This document shows positions 32,013 through 40,982 of a stretch of DNA of 64,000 nt, piece by piece. Source of the stretch: an uncultured Prevotella sp. (lineage in GTDB: Bacteria; Bacteroidota; Bacteroidia; Bacteroidales; Bacteroidaceae); assembly GCA_900771975.1 (NCBI GenBank), contig CAAGPV010000009.1, positions 11,933 through 75,932 of the forward strand, given 5' to 3'. The notes beneath the pieces are model-generated. The model was given only the letters and a program-made list of their open reading frames with translations, was not told where the DNA came from and did not search any database. Numbering within the stretch: position 1 is the first letter of the stretch; each line of letters begins with the position of its first letter. The position numbers and the translations under genes are program-made.

Positions 32013-33416
32013 ATGAAAAAGTTTATGGATGAAAATTTCCTGTTAGAGACTTCAACTGCTCAGGATCTTTTCCACAATCATGCGGCAAAAATGCCAATTA
32101 TTGATTATCATTGTCATCTTATCCCTCAAATGGTTGCAGAAGACCATCGATTTAAGAGTATAACTGAATTATGGTTAGGTGGTGATCACTACAAATGGCG
32201 TGCCATGAGAACAAACGGCATAGATGAACGCTATTGTACAGGAACAGACACGTCAGATTGGGAAAAGTTTGAGAAATGGGCAGAAACAGTACCCTATACT
32301 TTTCGTAACCCGTTATACCATTGGACCCATTTGGAATTAAAAACGGCTTTTGGTATTGAAAAACAATTATCTCCAGAAACAGCTCATGAAATCTATGATG
32401 AGTGTAATGAAAAGCTCAAATTGCCAGAGTATAGTGCAAGGGGGCTTATGCGCCGTTATAATGTTGAATGCGTTTGTACCACCGATGACCCAGTAGATGA
32501 TTTGCGCTATCACAAACAAACCCGTGAAAGTGGGTTTGAAATTAAAATGATACCGGCATGGAGACCTGATAAAGCAATGAATATTGAAAAGCCAGATTTC
32601 GCAGATTATGTTCAAAAGTTATCTGAAGTTTCTGGGGTTGAAATCGCTTCTTTTAAAGATATGGTGGATGCTTTGCAGAAACGCCATGATTTCTTTAGCC
32701 AGAATGGTTGTAAATTGTCCGACCATGGAATTGAAGAATTCTATGATGAGCCGTATACCGATTCACAAATAGAAACTATTTTTGAAAAAGCATTACGTAG
32801 ACAACAACTGTCTAATTTGGAAATTCGTCAATATAAACATTCTTTCTTGAAAGTATGTGCCGAAATGGATTATGCTTCTGATTGGACTCAACAATATCAT
32901 TATGGTGCTATTCGTGACAACAACAAGTTGATGTATGAAAAGTTAGGACCAGACACGGGTTTTGATTCGATAGGAGAATTTAATACGGCTCGGGCGATGA
33001 GTCATTTCTTGAATGAATTGAATGTAGAGGGCAAACTCACACGAACCATATTGTATTGTCTGAATCCTTGTGCAAATGAAGTTATAGCAACGATGCTTGG
33101 TAATTTTCAAGATGGTTCAGAGCCCGGCAAAATTCAGTTTGGCTCAGGTTGGTGGTTTAATGACCAATTAGATGGAATGACACGTCAGATGAATGCTTTG
33201 TCAGTTTTGGGCTTGTTAAGCCGTTTCGTTGGAATGCTGACAGATTCTCGTTCCTTCTTGAGCTATCCACGCCATGAATATTTCCGTCGTTTGCTTTGCA
33301 ATTTATTAGGTAATGATGTTGAAAAAGGTTTGTTGCCCAATGACCATAAAGCGCTTGCAAGAATGGTAGAAGACATCTCTTATAATAATGCGCGTCGGTA
33401 TTTCAAATTTTATTAA
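32013..33416 (+). CDS. uxaC: Glucuronate isomerase (uronate isomerase)
   Basis: A 467-residue amidohydrolase-fold isomerase that converts D-glucuronate to fructuronate and D-galacturonate to tagaturonate, the entry step of uronate catabolism. IIDYHCHLIPQ (about residues 30-40) holds the HxH metal site, VCTTDDPVDDL and the C-terminal GMLTDSRSFLSYPRHEYFRR are family signatures. Galacturonate is the product of pectin breakdown, linking it to the pectate lyase at the start of the window. No kdgK, uxaB or uxuA is adjacent. Confidence 0.95.
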   Translation: MKKFMDENFLLETSTAQDLFHNHAAKMPIIDYHCHLIPQMVAEDHRFKSITELWLGGDHYKWRAMRTNGIDERYCTGTDTSDWEKFEKWAETVPYTFRNPLYHWTHLELKTAFGIEKQLSPETAHEIYDECNEKLKLPEYSARGLMRRYNVECVCTTDDPVDDLRYHKQTRESGFEIKMIPAWRPDKAMNIEKPDFADYVQKLSEVSGVEIASFKDMVDALQKRHDFFSQNGCKLSDHGIEEFYDEPYTDSQIETIFEKALRRQQLSNLEIRQYKHSFLKVCAEMDYASDWTQQYHYGAIRDNNKLMYEKLGPDTGFDSIGEFNTARAMSHFLNELNVEGKLTRTILYCLNPCANEVIATMLGNFQDGSEPGKIQFGSGWWFNDQLDGMTRQMNALSVLGLLSRFVGMLTDSRSFLSYPRHEYFRRLLCNLLGNDVEKGLLPNDHKALARMVEDISYNNARRYFKFY

Positions 33417-33440
33417 AGATTGAGTTTCGTTTTGATTATA

Positions 33441-33473
33441 GTGGGTGGCCAATAAAGGCCATCCACTTTTTTT
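33441..33473 (+). terminator. Terminator of uxaC
   Basis: Stem GTGGGTGGCC / GGCCATCCAC with a 6-nt loop and a run of seven T. Confidence 0.85.
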
Positions 33474-33494
33474 GTAGAATTAAGTTTGAAATAT

Positions 33495-33525
33495 TTGTTT
33501 TAACTAAAAAATAGTCGTATTTTTG
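33495..33525 (+). promoter_or_regulatory. Promoter of the polysaccharide export gene
   Basis: TTG (33495-33497), 20 bp, TATTTTTG (33518-33525); the ATG is 36 bp further. Confidence 0.72.
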
Positions 33526-33561
33526 CAAGTGAAAATATAACATTGCGCAATTTAAATTAAC

Positions 33562-34362
33562 ATGAAAAAATTTCTTTTTACAATAGTAATTGGTATTGCT
33601 ATTCTAAGTATCACGGGATGTGGGTCAGGAAAGAATATCCCATATTTCCAAAATATTGATACAACGAGTTTGGCCGCTTCAAGAGGTCTTTACGATGCTC
33701 ATATTATGCCAAAAGACATGCTTACTATTACGGTTCAGACGACAGATCCTTCTGCTGCCGTTCCGTTCAACTTGTCAATAGCTAACACTGTGGGGACTAA
33801 TGGACAATTGTCGACAAGCCCTGGAACCTTACAGGGATATTTGGTAGATAATGATGGGTTTATTAATTTCCCAATTATCGGTAAAATTCATGTGGCAGGT
33901 ATGACTAAGACAGAATGTGAAGATTATATTAAAGAAAAAGTTCAACCCTACTTGGCGAAAAACGAGAATCCCATAGTTACTGTACGTATGTCAAGTTATC
34001 GCATTACAGTTACAGGTGAAGTAGGGCATCCCGGTGTCATTCCTGTTGCAACAGAAAAGATGAGTGTTATTGAGGCGTTGGCCCAAGCAGGCGATTTGAC
34101 AATCTATGGAAAGCGTGATAATGTTATGCTTATTAGGGAAGATGCGTCTGGTCAAAAACACGAAGTCCGCTTAAATTTGAATGATGCGAATTTAATCAAT
34201 TCGCCATATTATTATTTGCAACAAAACGATATACTTTATGTAGAGCCCAACTCTGTCAAGGCGAAGAATTCGGCAATAGGTTCTTCTACAACAATTTGGT
34301 TCTCTTTTATTGGTATTGTTACTTCTGTTGCATCGTTATTGGTTAATATTCTTAGAAACTAA
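33562..34362 (+). CDS. Polysaccharide biosynthesis/export lipoprotein (Wza-like)
   Basis: A 266-residue outer-membrane export protein. A lipoprotein signal ends in the lipobox ILSITGC (Cys at about residue 20). The poly-export domain follows (HIMPKDMLTITVQTTDPSAA, VDNDGFINFPIIGKIHVAG), then an SLBB domain (RITVTGEVGHPGVIPVATE) and a C-terminal hydrophobic helix (TTIWFSFIGIVTSVASLLV), the outer-membrane anchor of Wza homologues. The Wzc-type chain-length partner normally beside it is absent here, and the gene is flanked by its own promoter and terminator. Confidence 0.9.
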   Translation: MKKFLFTIVIGIAILSITGCGSGKNIPYFQNIDTTSLAASRGLYDAHIMPKDMLTITVQTTDPSAAVPFNLSIANTVGTNGQLSTSPGTLQGYLVDNDGFINFPIIGKIHVAGMTKTECEDYIKEKVQPYLAKNENPIVTVRMSSYRITVTGEVGHPGVIPVATEKMSVIEALAQAGDLTIYGKRDNVMLIREDASGQKHEVRLNLNDANLINSPYYYLQQNDILYVEPNSVKAKNSAIGSSTTIWFSFIGIVTSVASLLVNILRN

Positions 34363-34368
34363 AATTAT

Positions 34369-34400
34369 AAAAGCTCTGGGAACCCAGGGCTTTTCTTTTA
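34369..34400 (+). terminator. Terminator after the export gene
   Basis: AAAAGCTCTGGG / CCCAGGGCTTTT hairpin followed by a T-rich tract. Confidence 0.82.
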
Positions 34401-34425
34401 TAATTATTTTTTTATCAGGTCTATA

Positions 34426-36321
34426 ATGGAACGAGAAATTCATGAGGATTGCGGAGTCGCAATGATACGTTTGTTAAAACCGCTTGAATATTATCAACGA
34501 AAATACGGCACTTGGATGTATGGCCTTAATAAGCTTTACCTTATGATGGAAAAGCAGCATAACAGGGGGCAGGAGGGCGCTGGTATGGCATGTGTTGATA
34601 TGGATTCTGAGCCGGGAAATGAGTATATGTTCCGTGAAAGGGCAGAAGGCAAAGATGCCATTACAGAAATCTTTGCAAGTGCTCATAAAAGAATTAAGGA
34701 ATTCACAACAGAACAAATTTCTGATGCAACCTTTGCTAAAGCCCATATTCCGTTTGCCGGTCAGTTGTATATGGGTCATCTTAGATATTCAACGACAGGA
34801 AAAAGCGGACTTACATATGTTCATCCCTTTCTTCGTCGCAACAATTGGAAGGCAAAAAACCTCTGTTTGTGCGGAAATTTCAACATGACCAATGTTGATG
34901 AAATCTTTGAAAAATTAACCAAACAAGGTCAATGGCCTCGCATATATAGCGATACCTATATTATGCTTGAGCTTATGGGGCATAGGCTTGACAGAGAGGT
35001 TGAAAGAAATTTTATACAAGCTCAAAATAAAGGTCTATCAGATAAGGATATAACAAAATATATAGAAAATAACATCAAAATCCGGAATGTTCTCGAAACC
35101 ACGATGACGGATTTTGATGGAGGTTATGTTGTTTGTGGCGTGACAGGTTCGGGAGAAATGTTTTCTATGCGTGACCCATGGGGAATACGTCCTGCTTTTT
35201 ATTTTAAGAATGATGAATTTGTCGCTTTGGCCAGCGAGCGTCCTGTGTTACAGACGACATTCGACTTAGACTGTAATGATGTTGTTGAGCTAAAGCCAGG
35301 ACAAGCCTTGATAGTAAACAAATCGGGCGAAACATCGATAGAACAAATAGTAGCACAAAAGTCCGATTCGGCTTGCTCCTTTGAGAGAATCTATTTTAGT
35401 AGAGGCTCAGACAGAGACATCTATAGAGAACGTCAGACCTTAGGAGAGCAATTAACAGAGCCAATCTTAAAAGCCATAGATTATGATACAAAGCATACTG
35501 TGTTCTCTTTTATTCCAAATACGGCCGAAGTTGCTTTCTATGGTATGCTTAATGGATTTAAACATTACATTAACGAAAAGAAAGTTGAGCGTTTAAGTTC
35601 CATGGATCATATTCCTACACGAGAAGAATTAAGAGATATTTTGCAAGAATATGTCCGTTCTGAAAAAGTGGCTTGGAAAGATATAAAATTGCGAACTTTT
35701 ATTACAGAAGGGAATTCCCGAAACGATTTAGCTTCACATGTTTATGATATTACCTACGAAAGTTTAACTCCAAAAGTTGACAACTTGGTTATTATTGACG
35801 ACTCAATTGTTCGTGGAACTACCTTAAAAGAAAGCATATTCAGAATTTTAGATCGTCTTTCTCCAAAGAAAATAGTCATGGTGTCAAGTGCTCCACAAAT
35901 AAGATACCCAGATTATTATGGAATAGATATGGCGCGTTTGGAGGAATTCTGTGTGTTTAGGGCAACCATTGAGCTATTGAAAGAGAGAAATATGCATGAG
36001 TTAATAGATGAAACCTATCACCATTGTAAGGAAGAGGTTCTAAAAAAAGGACAGATAAGAAATGCTGTTCAGGATATTTATGCACCTTTTTCCGTGCAGG
36101 AAATAAATGAAAAAATTGTTGAGATGTTACGCCCGGAAGGAATGACCACACCAGTAGAACTGGTTTATCAATCCGTGGAAGGCCTTCATCATGCTATACC
36201 TAACCATAAAGGTGATTGGTATTTTACGGGAAACTATCCAACTCCAGGTGGAATGCGCTTATGCAATCAGGCATTTATTAATTATGTAGAGAACACATAT
36301 CAATATGAACAGAAATTCTGA
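34426..36321 (+). CDS. Amidophosphoribosyltransferase-family protein, long form
   Basis: A 631-residue protein with the PurF architecture. The N-terminal glutaminase starts IHEDCGVAMIRLL, with the nucleophilic cysteine at residue 9 after a short propeptide-like stretch; KQHNRGQEGAGMA, YMGHLRYSTTGKSG and LCGNFNMTN are glutamine-site motifs. The phosphoribosyltransferase part has the PRPP loop NLVIIDDSIVRGTTLKESIF (about residues 453-472). It is well over 100 residues longer than typical PurF (about 470-510), with extra sequence in the middle and a C-terminal extension. It may be the purine enzyme or a paralogue. It precedes carA by 10 bp. Confidence 0.85.
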   Translation: MEREIHEDCGVAMIRLLKPLEYYQRKYGTWMYGLNKLYLMMEKQHNRGQEGAGMACVDMDSEPGNEYMFRERAEGKDAITEIFASAHKRIKEFTTEQISDATFAKAHIPFAGQLYMGHLRYSTTGKSGLTYVHPFLRRNNWKAKNLCLCGNFNMTNVDEIFEKLTKQGQWPRIYSDTYIMLELMGHRLDREVERNFIQAQNKGLSDKDITKYIENNIKIRNVLETTMTDFDGGYVVCGVTGSGEMFSMRDPWGIRPAFYFKNDEFVALASERPVLQTTFDLDCNDVVELKPGQALIVNKSGETSIEQIVAQKSDSACSFERIYFSRGSDRDIYRERQTLGEQLTEPILKAIDYDTKHTVFSFIPNTAEVAFYGMLNGFKHYINEKKVERLSSMDHIPTREELRDILQEYVRSEKVAWKDIKLRTFITEGNSRNDLASHVYDITYESLTPKVDNLVIIDDSIVRGTTLKESIFRILDRLSPKKIVMVSSAPQIRYPDYYGIDMARLEEFCVFRATIELLKERNMHELIDETYHHCKEEVLKKGQIRNAVQDIYAPFSVQEINEKIVEMLRPEGMTTPVELVYQSVEGLHHAIPNHKGDWYFTGNYPTPGGMRLCNQAFINYVENTYQYEQKF

Positions 36322-36331
36322 AAACAATATA

Positions 36332-37405
36332 ATGAAAAAGGTTACGTTAGTCTTGTCAGACGGGACACAGTTTCAAGGAAAGAGTTTTGGTTATGATTGT
36401 CCGGTTGCAGGAGAGGTTGTCTTCAATACGGCCATGATGGGTTATCCGGAAAGTCTTACAGATCCATCTTATGCCGGACAATTGATGGCTCTTACTTTTC
36501 CTTTAGTCGGTAACTATGGTGTACCTCCATTTACCATCGAACAAAATGGCCTTCCAACATTCATGGAAAGCGATAAAATTTATGCTTCTGCCATTATCGT
36601 TTCAGATTACAGTGAGTATTATAGTCATTGGAACGCTAACGAAAGTTTGGCAGACTGGCTTAAGAGAGAGCATGTTCCTGGCATAACGGGTATTGATACC
36701 CGACAATTAACAAAAATCCTTCGGGAGCATGGAGTTATGATGGGAAAAATCATTTTTGATGACGATCCAGATAATGTGCCGGAAGCTGATTATGAAGGCG
36801 TAAATTTTGTAGACAAGGTTAGTTGTAAAGAAATTATTCGTTACAATGAGGGCGCCGGTAAAAAAGTCGTTTTGGTCGATTGTGGCGTGAAAGCCAACAT
36901 TATAAGGTGTTTAATTAATAGAGGTATTGAGGTTATTCGTGTACCTTGGAATTATGACTATACAAGTATGGATTTCGACGGGTTGTTTTTGGCGAATGGC
37001 CCTGGCGATCCCGACACCTGTGAAGATGCAGTAAAAGTTATTCGTCGTCAAATGTCACAAAGTACCAAACCGATTTGTGGTATATGTATGGGCAACCAAT
37101 TGCTTGCTAAAGCAGCAGGAGCAACTATTTATAAGCTAAAGTATGGCCATCGCTCTCATAACCAACCTGTAAGATTAGTCGGAACAAACAAATGCTATAT
37201 AACCTCTCAAAATCATGGTTATGCTGTTGACGGTAAGTCTCTTTCAAGTGATTGGCAAGAGCTTTTTGTTAATATGAATGACGGTTCTAATGAAGGCATT
37301 CGTCACAAACAAAATCCGTGGTTTTCCTCTCAATTCCATCCAGAAGCATGTTCTGGTCCGGTAGACACAGAATTTATGTTTGACAAGTTCGTAAACGTTC
37401 TATAG
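36332..37405 (+). CDS. carA: Carbamoyl-phosphate synthase small subunit
   Basis: A 357-residue glutaminase subunit that supplies ammonia for carbamoyl phosphate, used for pyrimidines and arginine. MKKVTLVLSDGTQFQGKSFG is the standard start, so ATG 36332 is preferred to one nine codons upstream that overlaps the previous gene. FNTAMMGYPESLTDPSY, the class I triad region GICMGNQLLAKAAG and SQFHPEACSGP are present. It lies between the PurF-like gene and carB (18-bp gap). Confidence 0.95.
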   Translation: MKKVTLVLSDGTQFQGKSFGYDCPVAGEVVFNTAMMGYPESLTDPSYAGQLMALTFPLVGNYGVPPFTIEQNGLPTFMESDKIYASAIIVSDYSEYYSHWNANESLADWLKREHVPGITGIDTRQLTKILREHGVMMGKIIFDDDPDNVPEADYEGVNFVDKVSCKEIIRYNEGAGKKVVLVDCGVKANIIRCLINRGIEVIRVPWNYDYTSMDFDGLFLANGPGDPDTCEDAVKVIRRQMSQSTKPICGICMGNQLLAKAAGATIYKLKYGHRSHNQPVRLVGTNKCYITSQNHGYAVDGKSLSSDWQELFVNMNDGSNEGIRHKQNPWFSSQFHPEACSGPVDTEFMFDKFVNVL

Positions 37406-37423
37406 TTATTTAAGCAACAAGCA

Positions 37424-40400
37424 ATGAAAGACGAAACAATAAAAAAAGTATTACTTTTAGGTTCGGGAGCACTTAAAATAGGTGAAGCTGGAGAATTTGA
37501 TTATTCTGGTTCACAAGCATTAAAAGCTCTGCGTGAAGAGGGGGTTGAAACAGTTCTTATCAATCCTAATATTGCTACAGTCCAGACTTCTGAAGGTGTG
37601 GCCGATCAAATATATTTTTTGCCAGTTCAACCCTACTTTGTTGAACGTGTAATACAAAAAGAACATCCCGATGGAATTCTACTTTCATTTGGCGGTCAAA
37701 CAGCCTTAAACTGTGGCGTAGAACTTGAACGAACAGGCATACTTAAAAAATATGGCGTCCGCGTTTTAGGCACCCCCGTAGAAGCCATAATGAACACGGA
37801 AGATCGCGAGTTGTTTGTTGAACAACTTGATGAGATAAATGTCAAGACAATAAAGAGCCAAGCATGTGAGAACCTTGAAGAAGCACAAAAAGCGGCTTCA
37901 GACTTGGGCTACCCCGTTATTATTAGAGCTGCTTATGCTTTGGGCGGTCTTGGCTCTGGCTTTGCCGATGATGAAAATGAGCTCAATCGTATTTGTGAAA
38001 AAGCCTTCTCCTTTTCACCTCAGGTGTTAGTTGAAAAAAGCTTGAAAGGTTGGAAAGAAATCGAATATGAGGTTGTACGTGATAAGTATGACAATTGCAT
38101 CACGGTTTGTAATATGGAAAATTTTGACCCGTTGGGTATCCATACAGGTGAATCAATTGTCATAGCTCCTTCTCAGACATTAACAAATAGCGAATATCAT
38201 AAGCTTCGTGCCTTGTCAATCAAAATAGTTCGCCATATTGGTATTGTTGGCGAATGTAATGTGCAATACGCCTTTGATCCGCAAAGTGAAGATTATCGGG
38301 TGATTGAGGTAAATGCCCGTCTATCGCGTTCATCGGCGTTGGCATCAAAAGCAACGGGCTATCCTTTGGCTTTTGTTGCAGCCAAACTCGGTATGGGATA
38401 TGGTTTGTTTGAGTTGAAAAATTCGGTAACCAAAACCACTTCCGCATTTTTTGAGCCAGCTTTAGATTATGTCGTTTGCAAAATTCCGCGTTGGGATCTT
38501 AGCAAATTCCGTGGCGTAGACAAGGAATTGGGTTCGTCTATGAAATCTGTTGGCGAGGTAATGGCCATAGGTCGCAATTTTGAAGAAGCTATTCAAAAAG
38601 GTTTGCGAATGATAGGACAAGGGATGCATGGTTATGTGGAAAATAAAGAACTCGAAATACCCAATATAGATGCAGCTCTTCGTGAACCAACAGATAAACG
38701 CGTTTTCGTAATATCGAAAGCTATGCACAAAGGTTATACAATAGACCAAATCCATGATTTGACGAAAATAGACAAGTGGTTTTTGTATAAGCTAAAGCAC
38801 ATTATAGATATTGACGAACAACTTAAGCAATGTAATGTAAACACACTCGACCGCGAATTGTTGCGTGAGGCCAAAGTCTATGGCTTCTCTGATTTCCAAA
38901 TTGCACGTGCTGTCGGCTTGGAGAATGAACTTCATAACATGCACAAGGCGATGTTGGTAATTAGGCGTTTACGTAAAACTTATGACATTCTTCCTGTAGT
39001 TAAGCAGATAGATACATTGGCAGCAGAATATCCAGCTCAAACCAACTATTTGTACTTAACGTATGCCGGCGTCAAGAGTGATATAAAGTTTTCAGACGAT
39101 CGACAATCTGTTATCGTCTTGGGCTCTGGGGCTTATCGCATAGGAAGTTCTGTAGAATTTGATTGGTGTGGTGTTCAAGCATTAAATACAATCCGACGCC
39201 AAGGATATCGCTCAATCATGATAAATTTCAATCCAGAAACGGTAAGTACCGATTATGATATGTGTGATCGGTTATATTTTGACGAGCTCACCTTTGAGCG
39301 CGTGATGGATGTTATTGATCTTGAAGTTCCTCATGGTGTTATCGTTTCTACCGGAGGCCAAATTCCTAATAACCTTGCTTTGTATCTTGATGAAGAGCAT
39401 GTTCCAATCTTGGGTACGCGAGCTAAAGATATTGATGGCGCAGAGGATCGTGCAAAATTCTCTCAGATGTTGACAGAGAACGGCATTAATCAACCTGAAT
39501 GGAGTGCGCTAACATCAATGGCAGATATTGATAGCTTTGTTTCACGTGTGGGATTTCCTGTCTTGGTGCGTCCTTCATATGTCTTATCGGGTGCTGCTAT
39601 GAACGTTTGCTCTAATGAAGAAGAATTAAAGCGTTTCTTACAACTTGCGGCCAATGTTAGCGAAGACCATCCTGTTGTAGTAAGTAAATTTGTAGAACAT
39701 GCCAAGGAAATAGAGTTTGATGCAGTTGCGCGAGAGGGAGAAATACTGGCATATGCAATAAGTGAACATATAGAGTTTGCTGGTGTGCATTCTGGTGATG
39801 CGACCATACAGTTCCCACCTCAAAAGTTATATGTTGAAACTGTTCGCCGGGTAAAGCGTGTTAGCCGGCAGATAGCTCATGCATTACACATTAACGGCCC
39901 ATTTAACATTCAGTATATGGCCCGTGAAAATGATATTCTTGTCATAGAATGTAATCTTCGCGCAAGCCGTTCGTTCCCATTTGTAAGTAAGGTACTTAAA
40001 ATCAATCTTATTGATTTGGCCACAAAAGTTATGTTGGGCGTTCCGGTAGAAAAACCAAGTAAAAATCTTTTTGATTTGGATTATGTGGGTATTAAAGCCT
40101 CTCAATTCTCTTTTAACAGATTGCAAAAAGCAGATCCAGTTTTAGGAGTGGATATGAGTTCAACAGGAGAAGTGGGCTGTCTTGGTGACGACACGGCCAG
40201 CGCTCTGTTGAAGTCGATGTTAAGTGTAGGCCAACGCATACCAGAAAAGACAATATTGCTCTCAACGGGAAGCGCTAAACAAAAGGCAGAAATGTTGGAA
40301 GCGGCTAAAACACTTCAAAAACACGGTTATCAATTGTTTGCTACAGGTGGAACAAGTCGTTATTTATCTGAAAACGGTATTGAAAACACGTTGGTATATT

Positions 40401-40648
40401 GGCCGTCTGAAGAGGGTAAGCATCCACAGGCATTGGAAATGCTACATAATAAACAGATTGATATGGTTGTTAACATTCCAAAAGATCTCACTCCGGACGA
40501 ATTGTCAAACGGCTATAAGATTCGCAGGGCAGCAATTGACTTGAACATACCTTTAATTACAAATAGCAGGTTGGCAAGCGCCTTTATAAGTGCCTTTTGC
40601 TCTTTAACTCCTGATGACCTTGATATAAAGGCTTGGGGAGAATACTAA
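37424..40648 (+). CDS. carB: Carbamoyl-phosphate synthase large subunit
   Basis: A 1074-residue enzyme made of two homologous ATP-grasp halves. The first half begins KKVLLLGSGALKIGEAGEFD, the second near residue 555 with VIVLGSGAYRIGSSVEFDW. NPNIATVQTS / NFNPETVSTDYD and IEVNARLSRSSALASKATGY / IECNLRASRSFPFVSKV are the paired motifs. The last 130 residues are the MGS allosteric domain (GYQLFATGGTSRYLSENG). It closes the purF-like-carA-carB operon before a terminator. Confidence 0.96.
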   Translation: MKDETIKKVLLLGSGALKIGEAGEFDYSGSQALKALREEGVETVLINPNIATVQTSEGVADQIYFLPVQPYFVERVIQKEHPDGILLSFGGQTALNCGVELERTGILKKYGVRVLGTPVEAIMNTEDRELFVEQLDEINVKTIKSQACENLEEAQKAASDLGYPVIIRAAYALGGLGSGFADDENELNRICEKAFSFSPQVLVEKSLKGWKEIEYEVVRDKYDNCITVCNMENFDPLGIHTGESIVIAPSQTLTNSEYHKLRALSIKIVRHIGIVGECNVQYAFDPQSEDYRVIEVNARLSRSSALASKATGYPLAFVAAKLGMGYGLFELKNSVTKTTSAFFEPALDYVVCKIPRWDLSKFRGVDKELGSSMKSVGEVMAIGRNFEEAIQKGLRMIGQGMHGYVENKELEIPNIDAALREPTDKRVFVISKAMHKGYTIDQIHDLTKIDKWFLYKLKHIIDIDEQLKQCNVNTLDRELLREAKVYGFSDFQIARAVGLENELHNMHKAMLVIRRLRKTYDILPVVKQIDTLAAEYPAQTNYLYLTYAGVKSDIKFSDDRQSVIVLGSGAYRIGSSVEFDWCGVQALNTIRRQGYRSIMINFNPETVSTDYDMCDRLYFDELTFERVMDVIDLEVPHGVIVSTGGQIPNNLALYLDEEHVPILGTRAKDIDGAEDRAKFSQMLTENGINQPEWSALTSMADIDSFVSRVGFPVLVRPSYVLSGAAMNVCSNEEELKRFLQLAANVSEDHPVVVSKFVEHAKEIEFDAVAREGEILAYAISEHIEFAGVHSGDATIQFPPQKLYVETVRRVKRVSRQIAHALHINGPFNIQYMARENDILVIECNLRASRSFPFVSKVLKINLIDLATKVMLGVPVEKPSKNLFDLDYVGIKASQFSFNRLQKADPVLGVDMSSTGEVGCLGDDTASALLKSMLSVGQRIPEKTILLSTGSAKQKAEMLEAAKTLQKHGYQLFATGGTSRYLSENGIENTLVYWPSEEGKHPQALEMLHNKQIDMVVNIPKDLTPDELSNGYKIRRAAIDLNIPLITNSRLASAFISAFCSLTPDDLDIKAWGEY

Positions 40649-40673
40649 AAGAGTTACAAATATGTATATTGTT

Positions 40674-40716
40674 AAAACCTCTTTGCTCTTTGTTTTGAGT
40701 AAAGAGGTTTTTTAGT
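40674..40716 (+). terminator. Terminator of carB
   Basis: Stem AAAACCTCTTTGCTC / GAGTAAAGAGGTTTT followed by T-run. Confidence 0.85.
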
Positions 40717-40762
40717 AGAAGAAAATTTAACTTATATCCATTCTCATTATTCAAAAAACTTA

Positions 40763-40770
40763 TACCTTTG
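40763..40770 (+). promoter_or_regulatory. -7 element immediately before a small membrane gene
   Basis: TACCTTTG ends 5 bp before the ATG at 40776, so transcription would start at or beside the start codon. No clear -33 is present. Confidence 0.55.
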
Positions 40771-40775
40771 CAATT

Positions 40776-40982
40776 ATGAAGCAGAAGATAGTTTGGAAAA
40801 AAGCATTGTTATTCCTCGTTATTATGGGAGGCCTTTATTATATAACGAGTTCATTCTTGATTTCGTTAGGAATAATTCTGATACTTTTTGTAATAGATGC
40901 CCTTTTGTGGGAATGGGAAGAAAACCGTAAGATTAAGCAACGTAAAAGAGATCATAACCATCAAACATCAGACCACCAATGA
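40776..40982 (+). CDS. Small membrane protein of the amino-sugar kinase operon
   Basis: A 68-residue protein with two closely spaced hydrophobic stretches (ALLFLVIMGGLYYI and FLISLGIILILFVIDALLW, about residues 10-23 and 27-45) and a basic, histidine-containing C-terminal tail (RKIKQRKRDHNHQTSDHQ). Its stop overlaps the next ATG as ATGA, so it is translationally coupled to the AmgK-like fusion. No family recognised. The overlap and the -7 element directly before its ATG support it as a real gene, possibly with a leaderless mRNA. Confidence 0.65.
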   Translation: MKQKIVWKKALLFLVIMGGLYYITSSFLISLGIILILFVIDALLWEWEENRKIKQRKRDHNHQTSDHQ

